This document shows, one piece after another, positions 9,658 through 16,780 of a stretch of 64,000 nt of DNA. Location of the stretch: NCBI RefSeq assembly GCF_010731635.1, contig NZ_AP022583.1, forward strand, positions 496,001 through 560,000, written 5' to 3'. Source of the stretch: Mycobacterium noviomagense (GTDB lineage Bacteria; Actinomycetota; Actinomycetes; Mycobacteriales; Mycobacteriaceae). The notes beneath the pieces are model-generated. The model was given only the letters and a program-made list of their open reading frames with translations. It was not told the DNA's origin and ran no database searches. A program made the translations under genes and the position numbers. Numbering within the stretch: the first letter of the stretch is position 1; each line of letters starts with the position of its first letter.

Positions 9658-10671
9658 GTGCGTGTGTACCGCTTTGATCATTTCGGTGGGCTTGATGGTC
9701 TGCAATTGCACGACGAACCCGTCCCGTCGGCTCAACGTGGTGAATTACTGCTTAGAGTGCGAACGGTGTCTCTGAACTACCGCGACATCGCCATCCCATT
9801 GGGCCGCTACGTGCGCGACAGCAAAACCGGCCTGGTGCCATGCAGCGACGCCGCCGCCGAGGTGATCGAAGTCGGTGAAGGTGTGGACGATTACCGTCCG
9901 GGTGACCGCGTCATCGGGGCGTTTCATCCGCGCTGGTTCGGCGGTCCGCTACCGGCTACCGCGAACACCGAAAGCTACGGCAACGGCCAGGACGGATGGC
10001 TAGCCGAATACAAAGTGATCTCACGGGAATCGGTCGTAAAAGTCCCGACAGCATTAACCGACGAGCAGGCCGCCACACTGCCTTGCGCTGGCGTCACGGC
10101 CTGGAATGCGCTGGGCGGTAGGTCGCCGATTCGGGCCGGCCAAACAGTGCTGACCTTGGGCTCGGGCGGCGTCTCGATCTTCGCGCTGCAGCTGGCGAAG
10201 ATACTCGGTGCCCGGGTGATTTCAACAACGTCAACCGACGAAAAGGCCGAAATTTTGGCCAGTTTGGGAGCCGACGACGTCGTCAACTACCGTGCCAACC
10301 CCAATTGGGGTGAGCAGGTGCGTGAGCTGACCAACGATCGAGGTGCAGACAGAGTGGTCGAGGTGGGCGGCCCGGCCACCATCAACCAGTCACTGCGGGC
10401 GGTCGCCGCGGACGGCGAGGTGTCACTGATCGGCTTCCTCAGCGAAGACAATCCCGGCGTCGACTACTTCCTGCTCAAGGGTACGGGTGCAACGACGCGA
10501 TCCATCACCGTCGGCGACCGGACCCACCTTCAGGATCTGGTGCGGGCCGTCGTTGCCACCAAGCTCGAGCCGGTCATCGACGAAGTCTATGAATTTGCCG
10601 ACGCGCGAGCAGCGTTCGATCGGCTCCGAGAAGGCAACCACATCGGCAAACTGGTAGTTCGCGTCGGCTGA
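9658..10671 (+). CDS. zinc-free MDR-family NAD(P)H dehydrogenase / quinone oxidoreductase
   Basis: 337 aa medium-chain dehydrogenase/reductase. The GroES-like part starts with MRVYRFDHFGGLDGLQLHDE and has SLNYRDIAIPLGRY and PCSDAAAEVIEVGEGV; the Rossmann part has VLTLGSGGVSIFALQLAKILGARVI (quoted in part: VLTLGSGGVSIFALQLAK) for NAD(P). The cluster of four structural-zinc cysteines is absent, which fits the quinone oxidoreductase/zinc-free alcohol dehydrogenase branch. GTG 9658 was chosen because AGAAAGGGA (9642-9650) precedes it; upstream in-frame sequence to 9607 has no homology. Separated by 81 bases from the hydrolase gene, same strand, probably the last gene of the TetR operon. Confidence 0.86.
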   Translation: MRVYRFDHFGGLDGLQLHDEPVPSAQRGELLLRVRTVSLNYRDIAIPLGRYVRDSKTGLVPCSDAAAEVIEVGEGVDDYRPGDRVIGAFHPRWFGGPLPATANTESYGNGQDGWLAEYKVISRESVVKVPTALTDEQAATLPCAGVTAWNALGGRSPIRAGQTVLTLGSGGVSIFALQLAKILGARVISTTSTDEKAEILASLGADDVVNYRANPNWGEQVRELTNDRGADRVVEVGGPATINQSLRAVAADGEVSLIGFLSEDNPGVDYFLLKGTGATTRSITVGDRTHLQDLVRAVVATKLEPVIDEVYEFADARAAFDRLREGNHIGKLVVRVG

Positions 10672-10977
10672 ACCCAGATGAGCCGACAGCTGTACCACAG
10701 GTCCAGCGCGATCACCATGGTTGACTTGCGAAGCGCCGTCAACCAAAAGCGCGTCGAGAGCGTCGCGCACTATGACTGACGGACCGAGCGGGTCGCGTCC
10801 TCGTCCACTACCAAGAGGCCGACGACGCCTGTTTATGTCGATTCCAAAGACGCGCAACAGATTTCGGACAGCCAATGTTCTTGTTTTGGCCTTCGGGCAA
10901 AACAGCCGACATGTTCGTTGCGCCGATCACAGAGCCCATTGCGCAACCACGCGGACTGTGCCACATAGCGGCACGAC
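10672..10977. other. 306-base intergenic region, nothing recognised
   Basis: Tail-to-tail gap between the dehydrogenase gene (plus) and the marR gene (minus). A convergent position would suit a bidirectional terminator, but I see no strong GC hairpin with a T run. The small open frames inside it have no ribosome binding site and no recognisable similarity. Confidence 0.4.
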
Positions 10978-11457
10978 TCAGCCTGCAGCCGCATCGCCGC
11001 GATCGAGCTCGTCGCGATTGTCGAGGCCCTCGTAGGCTAGGCGGCTCATCAACTCGCCGGCCTGCTGCAGCACTTTCTGTTCACGCGGACTCAGGAAGGT
11101 GTTGATGGTGTCGCACAGCCAATCGTCGCGCCGGCGTCGATCGTCGACGACCAGGCGGCGGCCGCGTTCAGTGAGCTCGATACGCACCCGTCGGGCATCG
11201 TTGGAGTCACGCTGACGACTGATCAGCCCCGCCGCCTCGAGCGATCGCAGCGCCGCGGCGACGTTGGACGTCGTCATGACCAGGTCTTCGGCGAGTTGTC
11301 CGGGAGACACCGTTCCCTCGTTGCGCTCAATTGCGCCCAGTACCAGGGCATCCGACAGCGCCACCGGCCCAGTTTTCATCTCCCGGCGAATCCGGCGCTG
11401 CAGTGTCATCAACTGGCGGCGCAGCCGCGACGCCTCCTCGTGTTCCATCTCGAACAA
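10978..11457 (-). CDS. MarR-family transcriptional regulator
   Basis: 159 aa winged helix-turn-helix regulator. The MarR fold is visible as LRRQLMTLQRRIRREMKTG (dimer helix), LSDALVLGAIERNEGTVSPGQLA by parts (LSDALVLGAIERNEG, TVSPGQLAEDLVMT), recognition helix TTSNVAAALRSLEAAGLI, then the wing SRQRDSNDARRVRIELTERG (about residues 35-105). Start at ATG 11457; ATG 11448 is a near alternative. It is divergent from the lyase operon, with a symmetric AT-rich operator in the gap, so it is expected to repress that operon until a small acidic or aromatic ligand binds. Last residues are low-complexity. Confidence 0.9.
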   Translation of the reverse strand: MFEMEHEEASRLRRQLMTLQRRIRREMKTGPVALSDALVLGAIERNEGTVSPGQLAEDLVMTTSNVAAALRSLEAAGLISRQRDSNDARRVRIELTERGRRLVVDDRRRRDDWLCDTINTFLSPREQKVLQQAGELMSRLAYEGLDNRDELDRGDAAAG

Positions 11458-11501
11458 CCCTAGCCCCAGCCGCAGTTAATCAAGGCTGTATCTCGGCAAG
11501 T

Positions 11502-11546
11502 GTTGACACCTATATTTTATAGCTATATGTTATAGAGGTGATGGAG
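11502..11546 (+). promoter_or_regulatory. promoter and MarR-type operator of the lyase/dehydratase operon
   Basis: A TTGACA -35 hexamer (11502-11507) is followed after 16-18 bases by TATATG/TATGTT (11524-11531). The spacer and -10 are covered by a 26-base inverted repeat (11510-11535): outer arms CTATA/TATAG and an uninterrupted inner palindrome TATAGCTATA (11518-11527), all centred between 11522 and 11523. A GAGGTGA ribosome binding site (11535-11541) follows directly. The AT-rich run stands out sharply against the GC-rich surroundings, as usual for MarR boxes. Confidence 0.75.
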
Positions 11547-12452
11547 ATGACTCCCATAGAAGACAAGCCGTCACGACTCAAAGAACTGTTCCTGGGACCC
11601 GATCTGGTCGTGATGCCCGGCGTGTACGACCCGATCAGCGCCAAGCTGGCTCAGCAAGCCGGGTTTAGTGCGTTGCAGTGCAGTGGCCTGGGGATCGCCG
11701 CGGTGCACTACGGCGTCCCGGACTACTCCATCGCCTCCTTGGCCGAGATGGCCGGCGCGTGCGGCGTGATCGCCCGATCGGTCGACATTCCGGTGGTGGG
11801 TGACGCCGATACCGGATTCGGCAACGCGGTCAACACGTTTTTCACGGTGCAGACCTTCGAACGCCACGGTCTCGCGGGGGTCAACTTAGAAGACCAGGTC
11901 ATGCCAAAACGGTGTGGCCACCTCGTCGGCAAACAGGTCATCGACCTGGACGAGGCCGTGACTAAGATTCGTGCCGCCGCCGACGCCCGGTGTAACCCAA
12001 ACTTCGTCATCACCGCCCGTACCGACTCACTGGCCGTGGAGGGCATTGACGGTGTGATCAAGCGCGGCAACGCCTATCTCGATGCCGGCGCGACGCTGGT
12101 GTTCGTGGAGGGATTGCACGCGCGGGAGGAGATCGTCGCCGCCGTTGCGGGTATCGACGGGCCGGTCGGGATCAACATCGTCGAGGGCGGCAAGTCACCG
12201 ACCCATCTGACGTTTACCGAACTGCAGACGCTCGGTGTGGCCCGGGTCAGTCTGCCCGGCGCCCTGTTTGCCGCCGCGATCACGGGTATCACCGACGCAC
12301 TCAACCAGATTCGTGAAGACGAGGGAACCTGGAATCTGGGCCTGCGCACAGCCAGCTTCGCCGACGTACATGGCCTCGTCGGCACGCCGCTGGTCGCCGA
12401 GCTCGAGCAGCGCTACCTCGCCGGTCTCGTGCCCAACGGTGGGAGGCGGTGA
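11547..12452 (+). CDS. PEP-mutase/isocitrate-lyase superfamily C-C lyase
   Basis: 301 aa TIM-barrel lyase of the isocitrate lyase/PEP mutase superfamily. Seen: VMPGVYDPISAKLAQQAGF, the Mg-binding DADTGFGN (about residue 86), LEDQVMPKRCGH with the catalytic Cys of the lyase branch (the PEP mutases lack it), and ITARTDSLAVEG. This pattern is that of 2-methylisocitrate lyase PrpB, 2,3-dimethylmalate lyase and relatives: cleavage of a malate derivative to succinate or propionate plus a 2-oxoacid. ATG 11547 lies 8 bases after GAGG; ATG 11541 and GTG 11538 are too close to it. The stop overlaps the next start. Exact substrate unknown. Confidence 0.88.
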   Translation: MTPIEDKPSRLKELFLGPDLVVMPGVYDPISAKLAQQAGFSALQCSGLGIAAVHYGVPDYSIASLAEMAGACGVIARSVDIPVVGDADTGFGNAVNTFFTVQTFERHGLAGVNLEDQVMPKRCGHLVGKQVIDLDEAVTKIRAAADARCNPNFVITARTDSLAVEGIDGVIKRGNAYLDAGATLVFVEGLHAREEIVAAVAGIDGPVGINIVEGGKSPTHLTFTELQTLGVARVSLPGALFAAAITGITDALNQIREDEGTWNLGLRTASFADVHGLVGTPLVAELEQRYLAGLVPNGGRR

Positions 12453-13855
12453 TGGCACCGGAACCGCGTACGGTCTTCGACAAGATCTGGGATGCCCACG
12501 TGGTATCCCAGCTCGATGCCGACACCGCGCTGCTGTATATCGACCGGATCTTCCTGCACGAGAAGAGCGGCGCGTTCGCCTTGACCAGCCTGCGCGACGA
12601 TCAGCGACAGGTCTTTGACCCGCACACCGTATTCGGCACCGTCGACCATTCGGTGGACACCCGGCCCGGACGCACCGACGCCAGCCCCCTGCCCGACAGT
12701 CAGAAATTCATTGAGGGGTTCCGAGCCGCCGCCGCAGAGGCAGGAATACCGATCTTCGATCTCGATGACGGTCGCCAGGGAATTTGTCACGTTACCTTCC
12801 CCGAGCAGGGACTAGTGCTGCCCGGCATGACGATGGTATGCGCCGACAGCCACACTGGCACCAACGGAGGGCTCGGCGCACTGGCCTGGGGCGTGGGCGT
12901 GAGCACTTGCGAGACCGCCCTGGCCTCCCAGACGCTGGCCGTCAAACGGCCCAAGACCCTGCAGGCCCGCTTCACCGGATCGCTCGGCGATGGCGTCTAC
13001 GCCAAAGACCTGATTCTGGCGCTCATCGCGACCATCGGCGCCGCCGGCGCCACCGGCTACGCCATCGAGTACACCGGGCCGACCATCGAATCGATGCCCA
13101 TTGAAGGCCGAATGACGCTGTGCAACATGGCCGTCGAAGCCGGGGGTTTCACCGGCATCGTCTCCCCCGACGCCGCCACCCTGGACTACCTCAAGGCCCG
13201 ACCACTAGCACTTAGCGGTAGCGACTGGCAGCGCGCCGCCCGGCAATGGTTGGCACTGCGCACCGACGCCGGGGCACGCTTCAACGGCACCGTCGACATC
13301 GACGTCACCACCTTGACACCTCAGATCACCTGGGGCACCAGTCCCCAGCACTGCATCGGCATCGATGCACCGGTACCCCATCCCGACACACTGCCCGATC
13401 CCGCCGGAGCCGCAAAAGCACTCGCCTACATCGGCCTGACCCCGGGCGCGCCGATGACTACGATACCGATCGACGCCGCCTTCATCGGATCCTGCACCAA
13501 CGCACGACTTTCCGATCTGCAAGCCGCGGCATCACTGCTGGCCGGACGCCACGTCGCCGACGGGGTCACCGCCATCTGCATCCCCGGGTCGACCGCGGTC
13601 AAGCGCGCTGCCGAAGCCCAGGGCATCGACCGTACCTTCATCGATGCCGGCTTTCAGTGGCGCGAATCAGGCTGCGGTTTCTGCTTCTTCGGCGGCGGCG
13701 AAGGCTTCCCGACGGGCGCGCGTGTGATCAGCTCCACCAACCGAAACTTCGAAGGCCGCCAAGGCCCCGGCGTACGCACACATCTGGCCAGCCCCGCCAC
13801 TGTCGCCGCCTCCGCGCTCACCGGACACATCACCGATCCCAGGACCCTGCCATGA
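12452..13855 (+). CDS. aconitase-family dehydratase large subunit (LeuC-like)
   Basis: 467 aa, homologous to the large subunit of isopropylmalate isomerase/homoaconitase. Motifs: VFGTVDHSVDT, CADSHTGTNGG, SNM-type segment CNMAVEAGGFTGIVSPD, and the three [4Fe-4S] cysteines in GSCTNARLSD (about 351) and SGCGFCFF (about 406-409). The C-terminal substrate loop reads STNRNFEGRQGPG. The enzyme should (de)hydrate a malate- or maleate-like diacid with the next gene product. It is clearly a paralogue, not the leucine-pathway LeuC: the context lacks leucine genes and pairs with a C-C lyase. ATG 12452 overlaps the previous stop by one base; GGGAGG lies 5 bases before. Confidence 0.88.
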   Translation: MAPEPRTVFDKIWDAHVVSQLDADTALLYIDRIFLHEKSGAFALTSLRDDQRQVFDPHTVFGTVDHSVDTRPGRTDASPLPDSQKFIEGFRAAAAEAGIPIFDLDDGRQGICHVTFPEQGLVLPGMTMVCADSHTGTNGGLGALAWGVGVSTCETALASQTLAVKRPKTLQARFTGSLGDGVYAKDLILALIATIGAAGATGYAIEYTGPTIESMPIEGRMTLCNMAVEAGGFTGIVSPDAATLDYLKARPLALSGSDWQRAARQWLALRTDAGARFNGTVDIDVTTLTPQITWGTSPQHCIGIDAPVPHPDTLPDPAGAAKALAYIGLTPGAPMTTIPIDAAFIGSCTNARLSDLQAAASLLAGRHVADGVTAICIPGSTAVKRAAEAQGIDRTFIDAGFQWRESGCGFCFFGGGEGFPTGARVISSTNRNFEGRQGPGVRTHLASPATVAASALTGHITDPRTLP

Positions 13856-14502
13856 CCGATCGATCACTAAGACACGTCGCTGGCGTGGTCGCGCCACTGC
13901 TGCGCGACAATATCGACACCGACGTCATCGCCCCTTCCCGCCTGCAGGTGGCCGGACTAGGCAAAACCGGCTACGAATCCATCCTGTTCGGCAACTGGCG
14001 CTACGACGAGAACGGTGGCGAACGACCAGATTTCATCCTGAACCAGGCGGATTACCGGACCGCGACCATACTTCTCACTGGCGCAAACTTCGGCTGCGGC
14101 AGCTCCCGAGAATCTGCCGTCTGGGCACTACGCGGATTCGGCATCAAAGCCATCATCGCCCCCAGCTTCGGGTCCATCTTCGCCGCCAACTGCTACCGCA
14201 ACACCATCTTGCCGCTGGCCCTCCCACCAGACAAACACGCCCGCCTGGTCGCCGAACTACACATCGACGCCCCCGAACCACCACAAGCAGAGATCGACCT
14301 CGAACACAGCCGCCTACGCGCCACTGGAGGGCCGTGGCGCTCCTTCCCCATTGACGAACGGCCCCGCCAACTGCTTCTCGAGGGACTCGACGACATTGAT
14401 GACAATCTGCGCCACCGCAGAGACATCGACACCCACCGCGCCCGCGATCAACACCTGCGCCCCTGGCTGTACCGACCCACCAACAACCGAAAGGACCAGT
14501 GA
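13852..14502 (+). CDS. aconitase-family dehydratase small subunit (LeuD-like)
   Basis: 216 aa swivel domain that completes the active site of the large subunit encoded just upstream (ATGA overlap). Seen: DNIDTDVIAPSRLQ (about residue 20), ANFGCGSSRESAVWALRGFG (about residue 80) and APSFGSIFAANCYRN. In ordinary LeuD the middle motif usually reads SSREHAPWAL; here RESAV replaces REHAP, which marks a different substrate class. The last 30 residues are charged and look like an extension. The start was fixed by the overlap, because the frame stays open far upstream inside the large-subunit gene. Confidence 0.86.
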   Translation: MTDRSLRHVAGVVAPLLRDNIDTDVIAPSRLQVAGLGKTGYESILFGNWRYDENGGERPDFILNQADYRTATILLTGANFGCGSSRESAVWALRGFGIKAIIAPSFGSIFAANCYRNTILPLALPPDKHARLVAELHIDAPEPPQAEIDLEHSRLRATGGPWRSFPIDERPRQLLLEGLDDIDDNLRHRRDIDTHRARDQHLRPWLYRPTNNRKDQ

Positions 14503-14503
14503 G

Positions 14504-15088
14504 ATGCCACATCTGGACGCCTACCCGTTCACCGAATCGATCCCACTACCCACCGACGACGAACTTGGGCCGGAGACCGTAGCCTACCTATGCGACTTCG
14601 GACGCAACTATAAAGACGGGCGCATGATGCTCGGGACCGGCGGCATCGGCCGGCCCATGATCGAACTCGCCCGCGCCGTCTTTCGCGTCGACGGCGTCGA
14701 TCCCAAAATTCGCGAATTCATCTGCCTGCGCATCGCCAAACTGCTCGGCGGAGTCAACCCCTGGGGCCCCAACCTCCGAATGCTCGACAATCTGGGTGCG
14801 ACCGATGCAGAGAAACAGGGCATCCAAAACGACGGACCGGTCACCGGACTCGACGACGACGCCACCCTCGTCATGCTCGCCACCGAACAGATCACCAACA
14901 ACACAGGGCTGCAAGACACCGCGCTGGCCGCACTCAAAGAACGCTTCGGCGACGACCTCAGCCGTCGCTACATCGCCGTCATCTGCTGGTACAACATGTT
15001 CAACCGATTCCTCGTCAGCACACGCGTTCCCGCCGAATCCGAACAAGAAATCATCGACAAAGTTGGCGACCAAACAATGCCCGCCTGA
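14504..15088 (+). CDS. carboxymuconolactone decarboxylase-like protein 3
   Basis: 194 aa. The CMD/AhpD core is recognisable: DPKIREFICLRIAKLLGG (about residue 67) followed by NPWGPNLRMLDNLGATDAEK, and a C-terminal repeat with YIAVICWYNMFNRFL. There is one cysteine at the E..C position and no CxxC. It starts 1 base after the LeuD-like stop, so it belongs to the same operon. The shared presence of CMD-like proteins here and in the operon at 6618-10671 suggests the two accessory operons act on related compounds. Function not assignable beyond the superfamily. Confidence 0.8.
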   Translation: MPHLDAYPFTESIPLPTDDELGPETVAYLCDFGRNYKDGRMMLGTGGIGRPMIELARAVFRVDGVDPKIREFICLRIAKLLGGVNPWGPNLRMLDNLGATDAEKQGIQNDGPVTGLDDDATLVMLATEQITNNTGLQDTALAALKERFGDDLSRRYIAVICWYNMFNRFLVSTRVPAESEQEIIDKVGDQTMPA

Positions 15089-15441
15089 CGAATCCACCCA
15101 TCAGCGGCCTGTAGTCATGTTCCCACTCAGCCCTACGACCATCGACCCATGTTATTTGATCTCGATCGTGGGGTGCGTTAACCCGGTTTGGTTCTCGGAC
15201 GGCCCCTCTTGGGCGGGGGGCGCCAGGTGCGTTGTCCATTGACTGTGCCGAGCGGCCCGCCATGTCTAGATGAACCGAATTTGAGCGTTGCCATCACGGA
15301 CTACGTTCAGGACCAGATCGGTAAGGACACCAGTCACACGAAATGATGCGTGCATCGAACGCGGGACGCTTCAGTGGTGCCCTTCTTCGCCGCGCACGAA
15401 ACCGCCGCGAAGACCCTGTAAAACTAACAGCCGCTTGAGAT
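15089..15441. other. 353-base intergenic region, nothing recognised
   Basis: Tail-to-tail gap between the CMD-like gene (plus) and the alpha/beta hydrolase gene (minus). A GC-rich imperfect hairpin (around 15198-15225, CCCCTC opposite GGCGGGGGGC) may help end the operon, but no T run follows. Short frames in the region show no recognised family. Confidence 0.35.
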
Positions 15442-16716
15442 TCAGCGCGCCGCTAGCCGTAGGGGGGGCACCCAGCGGCCGAGGTCAGCAAGCGACACCG
15501 GCAGCCCGCCCTCCACCGCGGCTGCCACACCGAGCGCCGCCTTCACCAGCCGTAGCGCCGGGTGCACAGGGAATGCATCCAATGTCGGCGCCTGGTCGAC
15601 TAGCTTCTCGAGTTCGTCAAGGCATACGGCGGAGGCGATGGTCAGCGCGGCTCGCTCGCGAGTTTCCAGCGCACTGTGACCCATCGTCGGCAACGTCAAC
15701 AGCACCGCGTTCGGCAACAGCGAGGCGACACGCTCGGCTACCGCCGGCGGCGTGGTCAGATCGCGACCACCGGAGACCACCGCTGTCGGCCAGGAGAACT
15801 TCGGCAGCTCGGCCACCAGATCGAACGGCTCAGCTTCGAATGTTGCTGTGCCGGGGATTAATTCACGCATCGCCACCGCGGGGTCGAGCGGCAGTCCGTC
15901 TGGCTCGGGGGCATAATCCAGCTCGCGCAACGCAATACGGCTCACCAGGTCGATTTCGTAGCGGTAGGGCGCCTTGTGCGTGGTCATCGTGAGCACCCAG
16001 CCGAGTGCCCGCCACAGCAGTGTTCGGCCCTGCAACAGCAGATCGAGTTGGCGGTTGAGCAGCGAAGCTCCGCCGTAGCCGTACACTGCCGCAGCGAGCT
16101 GAGCGGCTGTCGGCGTCATCACGCCGGCCTCGGCGAGGCGACGCACCTTGGGGGCTATTGCGGCGGTCTCGGGGTGATCGCCGTACCACAGTACCCGCCG
16201 GATAGCGTCGCGCACAGCGGCGATGTCGTGGCGGGACAACACCGGCGAATCCAGGACCATTCCCCGCACCCGACCGGGATGGCGGACACCGACACCGGCG
16301 GCGATGTAAGTGCCATAGGACGCACCGTAGATGACAGCCGTGTCGACCTGGGCGTCGTCGAGCACCGCTGCCACGTCGTCGACCACCTGATTGACGGTGA
16401 GTGCGTGCGGCGGCAAGTCGGCACCGGAGTCGTCGTGGCGCGAGATGCCCACACCACGGTGTTCGATCATGATGACATCCAGCCCGGTGGCGGCGGCCCG
16501 CCGTCGGAACCCCTTGTACACCAGTATCGATGCGAGTCCCGGCCCACCGGGGATGATCACCAGCGGATGGCTGGTCCTCGGTCCTGTGCGCACGTAGTAG
16601 AGGTCGAACTGCTCTGCGCTGCCTGGCGAGACCGGTCGCCGCAAGGGTCGGACTCCGGGCAGGGACGCCAGTTTGTTGTGCACGCGCCGCCGTTTGGCAT
16701 TCATCGTCATCGGCAT
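15442..16716 (-). CDS. alpha/beta hydrolase, proline iminopeptidase/S33-like
   Basis: 424 aa alpha/beta hydrolase. Seen: oxyanion HGGPG-type loop VIIPGGPGLASI, strand MIEHRGVGISRHDD, nucleophile elbow YGASYGTYIAA (Ser in GASYG, about residue 148), acid in VVSGGRDLTTPP and histidine in TMGHSALETRE. The cap inserted between residues 190 and 310 and the GGPG motif fit peptidase family S33 (proline iminopeptidase or tripeptidyl aminopeptidase), though esterases share these features. No signal peptide is visible. Last gene of the accessory block; transcribed toward it, with no obvious operon partner. Confidence 0.8.
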   Translation of the reverse strand: MPMTMNAKRRRVHNKLASLPGVRPLRRPVSPGSAEQFDLYYVRTGPRTSHPLVIIPGGPGLASILVYKGFRRRAAATGLDVIMIEHRGVGISRHDDSGADLPPHALTVNQVVDDVAAVLDDAQVDTAVIYGASYGTYIAAGVGVRHPGRVRGMVLDSPVLSRHDIAAVRDAIRRVLWYGDHPETAAIAPKVRRLAEAGVMTPTAAQLAAAVYGYGGASLLNRQLDLLLQGRTLLWRALGWVLTMTTHKAPYRYEIDLVSRIALRELDYAPEPDGLPLDPAVAMRELIPGTATFEAEPFDLVAELPKFSWPTAVVSGGRDLTTPPAVAERVASLLPNAVLLTLPTMGHSALETRERAALTIASAVCLDELEKLVDQAPTLDAFPVHPALRLVKAALGVAAAVEGGLPVSLADLGRWVPPLRLAAR

Positions 16717-16780
16717 CGACCCGCCATTGGGACATTCTGCCGAAATCTGTCGTCAGGCGCCGCTGGCACCCGCATGGCCG

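Noticed and set aside
14101..14160. Assignment of the LeuC/LeuD-like pair to leucine biosynthesis
   Set aside because: No leucine genes nearby, an ICL-family lyase is coupled to it, and the RESAV motif replaces REHAP.
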